Of a stretch of 64,000 bases of DNA, positions 54,701 to 63,351 are shown in pieces. The notes under the pieces were generated by a model that made no database searches, had not been told where the DNA came from, and was given only the letters and a program-made list of their open reading frames with translations. How positions within the stretch are numbered: the first letter of the stretch is position 1; each line of letters starts with the position of its first letter. A program made the position numbers and the translations under genes. The DNA is from Natronorubrum aibiense (GTDB lineage Archaea > Halobacteriota > Halobacteria > Halobacteriales > Natrialbaceae): positions 2,480,001 through 2,544,000 of the forward strand of contig NZ_CP045488.1 of assembly GCF_009392895.1 (NCBI RefSeq), given 5' to 3'.

Positions 54701-54793
54701 CAGGTCGGGCCGGTCGACGTCGTCGCTCCGGTAGTCGTAGTTCGCTTCGGGGTCAGTCGCTGGATCGAGTTGGTTCGGTGGTGTGATTGTCAT
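51722..54793 (-). CDS. FAD/Fe-S fusion dehydrogenase, D-lactate/glycolate type (GlcD-GlcF-like)
   Basis: A 1023-residue fusion. An FAD-binding PCMH/FAD-oxidase C half (about 40-560; PRGGGTSLAGQTVNEAV, NNSTGAHSLQYGK) is followed by two Fe-S motifs (CHGCGGCRGEQ near 615; CIGCKGCKHDCP near 685) and two CCG-type motifs (HGHCHQKAH; TCCGMAGSFGYEVEHYS). It oxidises D-lactate or another 2-hydroxy acid and passes electrons to the quinone pool. It follows the lactate permease by 86 bases on the same strand, so lactate is the likely substrate. Confidence 0.88.
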   Translation of the reverse strand: MTITPPNQLDPATDPEANYDYRSDDVDRPDLLAALEARVDGDVRFDSYSRRMYATDASIYDVTPVGVVFPTSTDDVASVVSYCAEQGIPVLPRGGGTSLAGQTVNEAVVLDFTTYMDGVVNIDPDERRATAQSGIYLGSLNEALVPHDLKFAPDPAWGDKSALGGAIGNNSTGAHSLQYGKTDAYVEEVEVVLADGTVTTFGEVALEELPELADGDDLESAIYAEVARILDEQGELIDEQYPDLKRNVSGYNLDWLVEDAYGGERGIGEPDAEGGTVNLAKLLCGSEGTLAIVTEATVSLEPIPEEKSMALLAYDSVLEAMDDVEPIVDHDPAAVEVLDDVMIDLARDTPEFAPVTEMLPDGTAAVLIVEFYADDVADGKRKVANLLADRCPTVDPEGEADDEDERTTTASEVLAFDAIEAYDADSRAKIWKLRKSGLPILLSRTTDEKHVAFIEDTGIPPENLRAFVADFQEVLEDHNTYASFYAHAGPGVLHIRPLVNTKTEAGLEDMESITDAVTNLVVEYDGSVSGEHGDGRARTQWNRKLYGEELWGTFQELKTAFDPDWLLNPGQVVFRDDDPTDMTENHRFGPDYEFNAGFDPVLEWDNDQGFQGMAELCHGCGGCRGEQSTTGGVMCPTFRAEDEEILSTRGRANMLRAAMSGELDPDEQFDDEFVEEVLDLCIGCKGCKHDCPSGVDMAKMKAELTYEHHKRNGTSLRDRFFTNFDTLAKVGSATAPVSNWAANLPGSGLLTEKLLGISRERDLPTFRRNTFAKRVADHRPAVAAREADRRVVLVPDVYTNHEYPEAGEAALAVLEAAGVHVEIADPRDVGRPAYSKGLLDQAAENATDTVHELLPYVEDGYDVVLIEPSDAVMVQSDYLDLFDHPEVEAVAENTYGICEYIDRFGLDAEIEFDAPDEHLAYHGHCHQKAHAKDHHAVGVLRRAGYAVDPLDSTCCGMAGSFGYEVEHYSMSKAIGEVLYEQVDDSTGERVVAPGASCRTQLEERPGATEEPPTPIEVVAAALE

Positions 54794-54879
54794 TGGATTT
54801 ACGTCAGGGCTTCGTTGCCGTCGGTCGAACGCTTCGTGAGAGGGTATTGGAGGTCGATACGTATACTGCCAGCGACGGC

Positions 54880-56583
54880 TCAGAACACCGCCGGGAAGAC
54901 GACGTAGGCGGCAATCGTCGTCAGGAGGCCGCCAACGATCAGATAGTAGGTAACGGGGATGAGATTAAGTCGAACGACGCGGCCGGTCTTGCCGACGAGT
55001 CCGACCGTCGCGAGGGCGGCGATGACGTTGTGGATCGCGATTACGTTCCCGATCGCTGCGCCGGCGGCCTGTGCGCCGAGCATCAACTGGGTCGGTAGCC
55101 CGAGACTCTGTGCGACTTCGAACTGGAACGCGCTAAACGTGATATTGCTGACCGTGATCGACCCAGCGATGAACGCGCCGAGTGTACCAACGGCCGGTGC
55201 AAACATCGGGTAAGCAGGGCCGATCGCCGCGGCGGTCGCCTCCGCCAGCACGACGATCATGCTCCCGTCGGGGGCTCCCGGATGGGTCGCGGTCTCGAGC
55301 ATGATCTCGACCATCGCGATGACGAACACGAGCGCGATCAGCGGCGAGATGATCTTGCTGCCGGCTTCGCGCCACGCGCCGACGACCTCGTCGGAGTTCA
55401 TGCCGAACAGCGGGATGGCAAGTAGCGCACTGAGGACGAGCCACGTACCGGGGACGTACGCCCAGCCGATCGATTGGCCGATTTCGGTGCCGAAGATCGC
55501 GGACCACTCGATCGCCATGCCGGGACCGTTCTGCAGGAACGCCGCGACCGGCTCGATCACGCGGGTTCCGATCAACAATACGACGAGGATCAGGTACGGC
55601 GACCACGCACGCAGCAGCGACATCGACTCTGCCGTTTCGTCGATGTTCGAATCGACCTCGCTGCTGCCCGGTTCGATGGAGCCAACCCAGTGGTCGGGCC
55701 ACGTCTCTTGTGGTGGGAACTCCCAGACGGACTCCGGCTCGAAGTAACCCGCTTTGAGCGCCCCGACAACGAGTGCGCCACCGACCATCGAGCCAACGAG
55801 CGACGGCAGCTCGGGACCGATGAACCACGCCGACGCCCAGTAGGGAACCGAAAAGGCGACGCCGGCGAACAGACACAGCGGCGCGACCTCCCACAGCGAG
55901 GCGAGCGATCGCTCCTCGGGGTCGCCGAAGAAGTAGACGACCATGCCGACGGCGAACGTCGGCATCAATACGCCGAGCAGCCCGTTTAACAGTGCCGCCC
56001 AGCCGCCAGCGGCGGTGGCGTACGCCCCGACGGTGAGCCCTTCGCCCGCGAGGATCGCTTCGACGCTTGCAAGCGGCGCCTCGAAGCCGACGATGATCGG
56101 CGTGCCGACCGCACCGAACACCGTCGCGACCGCGTGGCCGACCAACGCGGCGACGACCGCCGCAAGCGCCGGGAAGCCGAGCGCGAGCATCAGCGGTGCG
56201 ACGACGGCAGCCGGCGTCCCGAAGCCGGCGACGCCCTCGATGAACGTCGCGAGGAAAAAGGCGAGCAGGACGACCTGGACGCGTCGGTCCTCGCTGATCG
56301 AGGCGAAGCCGTCGTTGATCTGATCGACCGCCCCGGAGCGCATCAGCGTATACAACAGGACGAGCGCCCCGAAGACGATCCAGAGAATCTCGAGGGCAGT
56401 CATCAGGCCGCTGATCGTGGCGGCCGCGATCCACTCGGGAGGCATCTCCCAGGCGACGTAGCTGACGCCGACGGCGACGAGCCAGGCGGCTGGCATCGCT
56501 CGAGCGGCAGGCCACAGCAGGGCAACGAGTAGGACGGCGACGACGACGAGCGGTAAGACCGCCAGTAGCGCGCTACTTGCCAT
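54880..56583 (-). CDS. lctP: L-lactate permease
   Basis: A 567-residue protein with about 13-14 membrane segments of the LctP family. Family motifs such as [22 protein letters not shown] and [17 protein letters not shown] are present. Imports lactate or glycolate with protons (or Na+). The minus-strand TATA-like TTATATATAA near 56672-56683 lies about 90 bases ahead of the start, leaving a leader of roughly 65 bases. Operon partner of the FAD/Fe-S dehydrogenase. Confidence 0.93.
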   Translation of the reverse strand: MASSALLAVLPLVVVAVLLVALLWPAARAMPAAWLVAVGVSYVAWEMPPEWIAAATISGLMTALEILWIVFGALVLLYTLMRSGAVDQINDGFASISEDRRVQVVLLAFFLATFIEGVAGFGTPAAVVAPLMLALGFPALAAVVAALVGHAVATVFGAVGTPIIVGFEAPLASVEAILAGEGLTVGAYATAAGGWAALLNGLLGVLMPTFAVGMVVYFFGDPEERSLASLWEVAPLCLFAGVAFSVPYWASAWFIGPELPSLVGSMVGGALVVGALKAGYFEPESVWEFPPQETWPDHWVGSIEPGSSEVDSNIDETAESMSLLRAWSPYLILVVLLIGTRVIEPVAAFLQNGPGMAIEWSAIFGTEIGQSIGWAYVPGTWLVLSALLAIPLFGMNSDEVVGAWREAGSKIISPLIALVFVIAMVEIMLETATHPGAPDGSMIVVLAEATAAAIGPAYPMFAPAVGTLGAFIAGSITVSNITFSAFQFEVAQSLGLPTQLMLGAQAAGAAIGNVIAIHNVIAALATVGLVGKTGRVVRLNLIPVTYYLIVGGLLTTIAAYVVFPAVF

Positions 56584-56795
56584 CGAACACGCCTCCGGTT
56601 GGGTGTCGGACAGTACAGCTCCTGGTTCGATCGTGGATTCGTTCTGGCATCGTCAGAGCATGAGCAGATCCATTATATATAACTATCGAACAGGCGTATT
56701 TCTGGCCGAGATTTATCACGATCGTTGGTGTGCAACACCCGAACTTCGACCGAATTGAGTGTCCCTCAGTCGTCTAAACTGCTGAATACGGCTGA

Positions 56796-56894
56796 TACAG
56801 CCAATTGTGGACCAATTTCGAAGAAGTCGGTATCACGGTTCGACTGCCGTCTCTGGCCACTTCATTCAACTACATTGGCTATCCAACCGTGTGA
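56796..56894 (+). pseudogene. Possible gene remnant (C-terminal end only)
   Basis: A short frame without start, bounded by stop codons, reads as QLWTNFEEVGITVRLPSLA and ends GYPTV. It looks protein-like (WT, FEE, RLPSL) and could be the tail of a transposase or other lost gene. Upstream frames are interrupted. It could equally be chance. Confidence 0.25.
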
Positions 56895-56921
56895 TGCCCT
56901 GAAAACACGGTTTTGAACCTA

Positions 56922-57002
56922 TACACTCAACTACCGTTTTTGCCGGGTACGCTTTCGTCATACCTATTCAGTTGTGTGTATTGGCCAGCCCAGTTGTGTG
57001 TA
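56922..57002. promoter_or_regulatory. Three operator-like sites ahead of the regulator gene
   Basis: CAGTTGTGTGTA occurs at 56969-56980 and 56991-57002, a 22-base period that places both on the same DNA face. A reversed relative, TAGTTGAGTGTA (10 of 12), lies at 56922-56933. The second direct copy touches the TATA box of the regulator, so binding there should repress transcription. Confidence 0.55.
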
Positions 57003-57004
57003 AA

Positions 57005-57013
57005 GGTTTATGC
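57005..57013 (+). promoter_or_regulatory. TATA box for the regulator gene
   Basis: GGTTTATGC lies 24-32 bases ahead of ATG 57037 and sets the start over the in-frame ATG at 57010. Confidence 0.55.
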
Positions 57014-57036
57014 GGTCCCCGACGCGGCAGTTCGGT

Positions 57037-57600
57037 ATGGCGCGCGAACGCGAACGGAACGAAGACGGCCAGTACGTGGGGCGCATTCCGCCCGAAGACG
57101 TGCTAGCGGTGTTCGACTCACGGACGGATCGTGCGCGCCCGCTGACTGCCAGCGACGTGATGGACGCCCTCGAGTGCTCGCGTCGAACGGCACACAACAA
57201 GCTGAACGCGCTCGTCGACGACGGCGCGCTCGAGACGCGGAAAGTCGGCGCGCGCGGACGCGTCTGGTGGGTTCCACTCGACGGCGAGCCGACCGTCCCG
57301 CCCGAGCGCGACGACCACGTTCCGGACACCGTCAGGAACGCGATGGCCGACGTGGAGTTGCCCGGAACCGGCGAGACGCTCGAGAATCGACGCGAGGCGC
57401 TGCGTGCGGCCTACGACTACCTCACCGAAAACCCGAGCGCGAAGAAGTCGGACTTCTTGCAGGACGTCTTCCCGCAGCATCCAGCGGGATTCGAGACGGC
57501 CGACGGCTGGTGGAACGCGATTCAGCCCGCGCTGAAGGAACTTCCGGGCGTCGACCCGCCACAGGAGCGTGGCCACATCTGGCACTTCCTCGGCGGGTAG
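57037..57600 (+). CDS. Winged-helix regulator of the lactate locus
   Basis: 187 residues. A winged helix at about 15-75 (PEDVLAVFDSRTDRARPLTASDVMDALECSRRTAHNKLNALVDDGALE) is followed by a C-terminal helical domain (NRREALRAAYDYLTENPSAKKSDFLQDVF, WWNAIQPALKELPGVD). Haloarchaeal proteins with this architecture are common and uncharacterised. Its place between lctP and the Lut genes, and the direct repeats at its promoter, suggest autoregulation and control of lactate use. Confidence 0.78.
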   Translation: MARERERNEDGQYVGRIPPEDVLAVFDSRTDRARPLTASDVMDALECSRRTAHNKLNALVDDGALETRKVGARGRVWWVPLDGEPTVPPERDDHVPDTVRNAMADVELPGTGETLENRREALRAAYDYLTENPSAKKSDFLQDVFPQHPAGFETADGWWNAIQPALKELPGVDPPQERGHIWHFLGG

Positions 57601-57760
57601 CACGGCTATTCCCGATCACAGCCACCGAGCAATACGTTTACTATGATTGTCTACAAGATTCCCAGCGTGAACCGACGCGGTCGTCCCCATGGCTTGTCGA
57701 CACCGGCACGTCCACACCTCGGTCGGCAGTCGGACCGCCGGCGGCTCGAGGTGACGGTCC

Positions 57761-59524
57761 GTGGCTGATCGAGCGACGGCTGATCGGGCCGACAGCGATG
57801 CGGGCGGCGACGCGGACGACGTCTACGTCGACGAAGACGACGGCGAGCGTTATCGCGCGTCGGCGTACGTCCCCGTCGCGTACGACAACCTCGAGCCCGC
57901 ACCGACGGACGAGTCGTCGCCGGAGCGCGGAACCGGGGGACGGTTTCGGCTGCTCGATCTGCCGAAAGTGCCGAAGCTCGGCCACCTCATCGGGCCGAGT
58001 GCAATCATGCTCGGGGCCTCGCTCGGCAGCGGCGAGACGCTGTTCTGGCCCGGACTGATCGCCCAGTACGGCTGGGCGCTCTACTGGGCGTTCTGGATCG
58101 GCGTTTTCACGCAGTTCGTCATCAACACGGAGATTCAGCGCTGGACGCTGTTGACCGGCGAGAGCGTCTTTCGAGCGCTCGACCGCGTCCACCCCGTGTG
58201 GCCGATTGTCGTGTTGGCGCTCGGCCTCGTTAGCCTCGGCTGGCCGGGGTGGGCAGCGAGTGCTGCACAGGTCGGCGCGACTGGTGTCGGCCTCGGCGAC
58301 TACGCGCTTTCCGTCGGCAGCTACCGGCTTCCCGGCTGGCGTGCGTTCGGTATCGGGCTGATGGTCGTCATCTGGCTCACTTACCAGCTGACGCCGCTGG
58401 TCTACAACGTCGTCGAGCGCATTCAACTCGTCCTCGTCGCACTGACGTCCGTGCTTGCGGTCGTCCTCTTCTTCGTCGCGGGCTCGGTCGGCGAACTCGG
58501 ATCGGTTCCCGCCGGCGCGATGAGCATCGGGAGCCTGCCGCCGGAGACCGAGATCGCCGCGTTCCTCGGCGGCGTCGCCTTCGCCGGCGCTGGCGGCTAT
58601 CTCAACCTCTCCCAGAGTCTCTGGGTTCGCGAGAAGGGCTACGGCATGGGTCGTTATCAGGGTCGGATCAAGAACCCGCTCATCGGTGACGAGCCGGAGC
58701 CGGTCCAGCGCGACGGCTTCGCGCCGCGGAACACGGAGTCGAACCAAAAGCGGTGGACCGCTTGGTGGCGCGTCGCCCGACTCGAGCACTTCCTGACGTT
58801 CGTCGTCGGGCTGCTCGCCGTCTCGACCGCGCTGATGGCTGTCACGGCGCAGTACGCCTCAGGAACCGACCGCGACGCGGTGAGCATGTGGCTGTACGAG
58901 GTCGCCCCACAACTCGGCCACTTCGGCGGCGTCCTCGTCTACGTCGTGCTCTTTATCGCGTTGTTTACAACCCAGTACGCGATCATCGAGTCCTTCGTTC
59001 GCAACAGCGCCGACGTAATCTACGAAGCCTACGGCCGCGAGGCCGGCTGGGACCTCTCACGGATCTTCTGGGGCCTGCTCACTGCCTTCGTCCTGTGGGG
59101 GATCGCGATTCTCGCCCTGCCAGTCCCCGTCGAGAACCCGTTCGGACTACTCGTCGTCGGCGCTGCGATGTCGGGACTGCTGATGTGGCCGTACACCGCG
59201 CTGATCTTGCTGATCAACAGTCGCCGACTGCCGGCTTACGCCGCCCCCGGCTGGGGACGGGTCGTCGCCATGTGGTGGGCCTCCAGCTTCTTCGGCTATC
59301 TCAGCGTCCTCCTGCTCGGACTGACCCTCGAGCGCGATTTCGGGTTGGCGCTCTTTCGAACCGAGGTCGGTATCCTCGGCAGCGCGCCCGGTGGCTCCCT
59401 CCTCTGGGTGCTGTTCGGTGTCGTACAGGGGTACGTGATCGTCAACAGCGCGATCGCGACGTATCGTCGACGCGGACGGGAACCCAACGGGCTCGAGGCG
59501 GACGACAGCGACTGGCCGCAGTGA
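57761..59524 (+). CDS. Nramp-like membrane transporter without the canonical metal-binding motif
   Basis: A 587-residue protein with a 70-residue acidic soluble N-terminus and about 11 membrane segments. The first segment reads GPSAIMLGASLGSGETLFWPG: GSGE (89-92) replaces the DPGN that binds metal in true Nramp proteins. The sixth-segment MPH motif is replaced by GAGGYLNLSQS. So transport of a different substrate, perhaps an organic acid, is possible. It lies between the regulator and the Lut genes. GTG start at 57761. Confidence 0.72.
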   Translation: MADRATADRADSDAGGDADDVYVDEDDGERYRASAYVPVAYDNLEPAPTDESSPERGTGGRFRLLDLPKVPKLGHLIGPSAIMLGASLGSGETLFWPGLIAQYGWALYWAFWIGVFTQFVINTEIQRWTLLTGESVFRALDRVHPVWPIVVLALGLVSLGWPGWAASAAQVGATGVGLGDYALSVGSYRLPGWRAFGIGLMVVIWLTYQLTPLVYNVVERIQLVLVALTSVLAVVLFFVAGSVGELGSVPAGAMSIGSLPPETEIAAFLGGVAFAGAGGYLNLSQSLWVREKGYGMGRYQGRIKNPLIGDEPEPVQRDGFAPRNTESNQKRWTAWWRVARLEHFLTFVVGLLAVSTALMAVTAQYASGTDRDAVSMWLYEVAPQLGHFGGVLVYVVLFIALFTTQYAIIESFVRNSADVIYEAYGREAGWDLSRIFWGLLTAFVLWGIAILALPVPVENPFGLLVVGAAMSGLLMWPYTALILLINSRRLPAYAAPGWGRVVAMWWASSFFGYLSVLLLGLTLERDFGLALFRTEVGILGSAPGGSLLWVLFGVVQGYVIVNSAIATYRRRGREPNGLEADDSDWPQ

Positions 59525-59563
59525 TCGCGAGACCTATCTGTCCACAGCGACGAGAGAAACCGA

Positions 59564-59971
59564 ATGGCGTCCGGGCTCGATATCGCACGACGGCTCGCCG
59601 CCCGTCGGCTGGCAATCTACGGCGGTGGGCTGGCGGTGATCGTCGCCGTTCGGATGGGACCGAGCGTGGGGAGCTGGGAGCCGCCCGCCTCGCTCGAGAC
59701 GGCGCTCGTCGGATTCGTCCTCGCGATCATGGTCGGAACCTATCTGGCAGAGCGCGTGGCTCGAGCCTCGCCGCCAGACTGCGGAAAGCCGGACCGACCG
59801 TCGTATACCTCGCCACAGCGGGCTGGCGTCGCGATCGCTCTCGGAGGATTCGTCTTCGGACTGTACTTCGCGCTGACCGACCGCCTCGTCACCGCCGCCC
59901 CCTTCTTGATCGGCGCGGTGTTGCTCGTCCGCTGGGTGTTCGCCACCGACCCGACTCTCGATCATGAGTGA
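59564..59971 (+). CDS. Small membrane protein of unknown function
   Basis: 135 residues with about four hydrophobic segments near 14-30, 44-62, 88-104 and 108-126. It follows the Nramp-like gene by 39 bases and overlaps the next by eight, so all three are probably co-transcribed. No family recognised. Confidence 0.6.
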   Translation: MASGLDIARRLAARRLAIYGGGLAVIVAVRMGPSVGSWEPPASLETALVGFVLAIMVGTYLAERVARASPPDCGKPDRPSYTSPQRAGVAIALGGFVFGLYFALTDRLVTAAPFLIGAVLLVRWVFATDPTLDHE

Positions 59972-60464
59972 CAGTTCACACCCTGCAGAGCCGGTCGTCG
60001 GCGTCCACGTCCACTTCGGGATGACCGGCACGGTGCCGCTGCGGCTCGCCGATCTGTTCTTTACCGCCGACGGCCTGCTCGTCGTCGAGTACGGCACGAT
60101 TACGCCCGTCGTCGGCTTGCTGACCGGCACGCCACAGCAGGAAGCGGTCAGCTTCGCGCGCACCTACCGCGAGGGCGGTCTCGAGGCCGTTCGAGCGGCG
60201 GCGACCCGAACGATCGACGTCGCCTACGACGACATAGAGCGGGTCGTCTGTTACGACGGGCAATCGATCGCCCGCGAAAAGATCGCGATCCACGTCGCGT
60301 CGGGGCCACCCTACGCCTATCGTATCCACGCCCCGATCGACCTCGAGGGGGTCGTCGACGGACTCGCGTCGTTCGTCCCGACGGCGTCGCTGTCGGTGGA
60401 GCGCCGATCGGGGATCGGGTTCGACCCGCGCGAGAGTTTTGGGCGGTTTCGCCACCATAGATGA
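59964..60464 (+). CDS. Unknown soluble protein in the lactate cluster
   Basis: 166 residues, beta-rich at the N-terminus (VVGVHVHFGMTGTVPLRLADLFFTADGLLVVEYGTITPVVGLL) with a helical middle and a Cys at about 92. It overlaps the upstream membrane protein by eight bases, so they are translationally coupled. It resembles small PH-like domains of unknown function in haloarchaea, by shape only. Confidence 0.58.
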   Translation: MSDSSHPAEPVVGVHVHFGMTGTVPLRLADLFFTADGLLVVEYGTITPVVGLLTGTPQQEAVSFARTYREGGLEAVRAAATRTIDVAYDDIERVVCYDGQSIAREKIAIHVASGPPYAYRIHAPIDLEGVVDGLASFVPTASLSVERRSGIGFDPRESFGRFRHHR

Positions 60465-60543
60465 CACGAACGATCATCCAGAACCATGTCAGTGAGTCAC
60501 GTATAGCAGAACAGTGATGATGGTGGGGCCAAAGCCTCGAGAC

Positions 60544-61068
60544 ATGAGCGCCGAGACAGGGGCCGTCTGGCAACGATTCGAGGCGTCGCTTGCCGACCTC
60601 GACGTCCCCGTGACCAGGACGACTCCCACTGCGTTCGAGTCGACACTCGAGACAATCGTTTCCGACCCCGTCGTCGGAACGACACTGCCCTTCGAGGGCG
60701 TGTCGTTACCGTCGTGGGTCGACGACGAACCTACCCCGGCGACGCTCGAGGCCGCGACGACGAGCGTTACCGCCGCCACGCTCGGGATCGCGGACTACGG
60801 CAGCGTCGTGTTGCCGTCGACGCCCGAGGGCAGCGAGCAGGTGAGCCTCTTTCCGGACCTCCACGTCCCCGTTCTCCGAGAGGCGGATCTCGTCGCCGAC
60901 ATGCCGACGGCGATCGAACGGCTCGGCCCCCAACTTCGCGACGGCGGAAGCGCCATCGTCGCGACCGGTCCCAGCGCGACCGCCGACATGGGCGCACTCG
61001 TCAGAGGGGCCCACGGGCCAAAAACCGTCCACGTGCTCGTCCTCGAGTCCGAGGGTGATGCCCAATGA
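60544..61068 (+). CDS. lutC: LUD domain protein LutC
   Basis: 174 residues. LUD fold: EATTTSVTAATLGIADYGSVVLPSTPEGSEQVSLFPDLHVPVLREADLV and GPSATADMGALVRGAHGPKTVHVLVLE. A subunit of the L-lactate oxidation complex. ATG 60544 is chosen; the frame is open to 60514. TATA-like CGTATAGC (60500-60507) lies about 40 bases upstream. It overlaps the next gene by four bases (ATGA). Confidence 0.85.
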   Translation: MSAETGAVWQRFEASLADLDVPVTRTTPTAFESTLETIVSDPVVGTTLPFEGVSLPSWVDDEPTPATLEAATTSVTAATLGIADYGSVVLPSTPEGSEQVSLFPDLHVPVLREADLVADMPTAIERLGPQLRDGGSAIVATGPSATADMGALVRGAHGPKTVHVLVLESEGDAQ

Positions 61069-63293
61069 GCGGGAAAACGCGCGAGGGGAAAGCCGCCCAC
61101 ATTCGCCACCTCCTCGAGACCGAAGGCGACGCCGTCGAGGCGAACACGCTCGGCTTCAACGATGGCCGCTACGAGTCAGTTGCGGACCTCGAGGATTACG
61201 AGGAACTGAAACACGAGGCCCGGACGATCAAAGAGGACGCCATCGAACGGCTGCCGGCGCTGATCGACCAGCTTACCGAGACCGTCGAGGCAAACGGCGG
61301 CACGGTCTACATCGCCGACGACGCCGCCGACGCCAACCGCTACATTCGCGACGTCGCGAGCGAGAAGGAGGCCGAGCGACTCGTCAAATCGAAGTCGATG
61401 ACCAGCGAGGAACTCGAGGTCAACGAGGCTCTCGAGGCCGACGGCGTCGACGTCGTCGAGACCGACCTTGGCGAGTGGGTGTTGCAGGTCGCAGACGAAG
61501 CGCCCTCCCACATCGTCGCCCCGGCGATCCACAAGTCCCGCGAGGAGATCGCCCGACTGTTCAACGAGCAGTTCGACCCCGACGAGCCGCTCGAGACCGC
61601 CGAGGAGCTGACGATGTTCGCTCGCGACCGGCTCGGCGACTTAATCGACGACGCCGACATCGGAATGACTGGCGCGAACTTCATCACGGCCGATTCGGGC
61701 TCGCTCATGCTCGTGACGAGCGAGGGCAACGCCCGAAAGTCGGCCGTCGTCCCCGACACGCACGTCGCGGTCGCAGGCGTCGAGAAGATCGTCCCATCCG
61801 TCGAAGACCTCGCGCCGTTTATCGAACTGATCGGCCGCTCGGGAACGGGACAGGACATCACCTCCTATATCTCGTTGCTGACGCCGCCGGTCGACTCGCC
61901 GGTCGTCGATCCCGACGACCCCGACGTCGCCTTCGCCGACCGCGACGACGACCGCGACTTTCACCTCGTCCTGATCGATAACGGCCGTATGTCGATGCGC
62001 GAGGACGATCAGCTCAAGGAGACGCTGTACTGCATCCGGTGTTCGGCCTGTGCGAACACGTGCGGGAACTTCCAGTCCGTCGGCGGCCACGCCTTCGGCG
62101 GCGAGACCTATACGGGCGGCATCGCGACCGGGTGGGAGGCCGGCGTTCACGGCCAGGACAGCGCCGCCGAGTTCAACGACCTCTGTACGGGCTGTTCGCG
62201 CTGTGTCGAGGCCTGTCCGGTCGAGATCGACATTCCGTGGATCAATACCGTCGTCAGGGATCGGATCAACCGCGAGGGCAACGCCAGCCGCTTCGAGTTC
62301 GTCTACGATGAACTGGTGCCCGACGAGGAAGACACGGGGAGCATCGACCTCCAGAAACGGCTCTTTGGTAACTACGAGACGCTGGCGAAACTCGGCTCGG
62401 CGACCGCGCCACTGTCGAACTGGACTGCCGGCCTCGAGCCCGTCAGATCCCTTCTCGAGCGCACTGCCGGCATCGATCGCCGCCGCTCGCTGCCCGCGTT
62501 CGAACGCGAGACGCTCGTCGACTGGTTCGAGGCGCGCGGCCCGCGCGTGTCCGCCGCCGATGCCGAGCGCGAAGCCGTCCTCTACCCCGATACCTACACG
62601 AACTACATCGACGTCGACCGCGGGAAGGCAGCCGTCCGCGTCCTCGAGGCCATGGACGTTCACGTCCGGATTCCGTCGGTCGGCGAAAGCGGCCGTGCAC
62701 CGCTCTCACAGGGGATGATCGCGACCGCCGACGAGAAGGCCAGCCGCGTCTACGCCGCGCTAGCCGAACACCTCGACGCTGGCCGAGACGTCGTCGTCAT
62801 CGAACCATCCGATCTGGCGATGTTCCACCGCGAGTACGAGAAGTTCCTCCCCGAGGCCTCGTTCGAGCGCCTGCGGGAGGGCAGCTACGAAGTCATCGAG
62901 TACGTCTACGGCTGTCTCGAGAACGGGGCCGACGGCGCGCGACTGCGAACCGGCGACGAGGGGCCGGAGATTGCCTACCACTCCCACTGCCAGCAGCGGA
63001 CGCTGGGCGTCGACCGCTACACGCGAGCTGTCTTCGAAGCCCTCGAGTACGACGTCGTCGAGAGCGACGTCGAGTGCTGTGGGATGGCCGGGAGTTTCGG
63101 CTACAAACAGGAGTACTACGAGCTGAGCATGGACGTCGGCGACCGACTGGCCGAGCAGTTCACCGAACCCGAGACGCAGGATCGACTGGTCGTCGCCAGC
63201 GGCACCTCGTGTGAAGACCAACTCGAGGACTTGCTCGACCGCGACGCGTCCCACCCGGTCGAGGTGCTCGATCCGCGCTCGCGGCTTCGCTGA
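61065..63293 (+). CDS. lutB: LutB-like Fe-S protein fused to a LutA-like CCG domain
   Basis: 742 residues. Residues about 60-300 are a LUD domain; then two Fe-S motifs (CIRCSACANTCG near 324; CTGCSRCVEACP near 373), then CCG-domain parts (HSHCQQRTLG; ECCGMAGSFGYKQEYYEL near 670). In bacteria LutA (CCG), LutB (LUD + Fe-S) and LutC are separate; here A and B appear joined. It would oxidise L-lactate to pyruvate with LutC. Coupled to lutC by an ATGA overlap. Confidence 0.87.
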   Translation: MSGKTREGKAAHIRHLLETEGDAVEANTLGFNDGRYESVADLEDYEELKHEARTIKEDAIERLPALIDQLTETVEANGGTVYIADDAADANRYIRDVASEKEAERLVKSKSMTSEELEVNEALEADGVDVVETDLGEWVLQVADEAPSHIVAPAIHKSREEIARLFNEQFDPDEPLETAEELTMFARDRLGDLIDDADIGMTGANFITADSGSLMLVTSEGNARKSAVVPDTHVAVAGVEKIVPSVEDLAPFIELIGRSGTGQDITSYISLLTPPVDSPVVDPDDPDVAFADRDDDRDFHLVLIDNGRMSMREDDQLKETLYCIRCSACANTCGNFQSVGGHAFGGETYTGGIATGWEAGVHGQDSAAEFNDLCTGCSRCVEACPVEIDIPWINTVVRDRINREGNASRFEFVYDELVPDEEDTGSIDLQKRLFGNYETLAKLGSATAPLSNWTAGLEPVRSLLERTAGIDRRRSLPAFERETLVDWFEARGPRVSAADAEREAVLYPDTYTNYIDVDRGKAAVRVLEAMDVHVRIPSVGESGRAPLSQGMIATADEKASRVYAALAEHLDAGRDVVVIEPSDLAMFHREYEKFLPEASFERLREGSYEVIEYVYGCLENGADGARLRTGDEGPEIAYHSHCQQRTLGVDRYTRAVFEALEYDVVESDVECCGMAGSFGYKQEYYELSMDVGDRLAEQFTEPETQDRLVVASGTSCEDQLEDLLDRDASHPVEVLDPRSRLR

Positions 63294-63351
63294 GAGCCGT
63301 CGACGGCAGCAACAAAAACGGAGTTGATCGGCGGACGAGCGGACCGACTCG

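Larger units (their letters stand above)
56584..57036. other. Gene-free, AT-rich control region between lctP and the regulator
   Basis: 453 bases with lower GC than the surroundings. It holds the lctP promoter (56672-56683), a decayed reading frame at 56796-56894, three related operator-like sites (56922-57002) and the regulator's TATA box. The base composition suggests an inserted or decayed segment. Confidence 0.55.
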
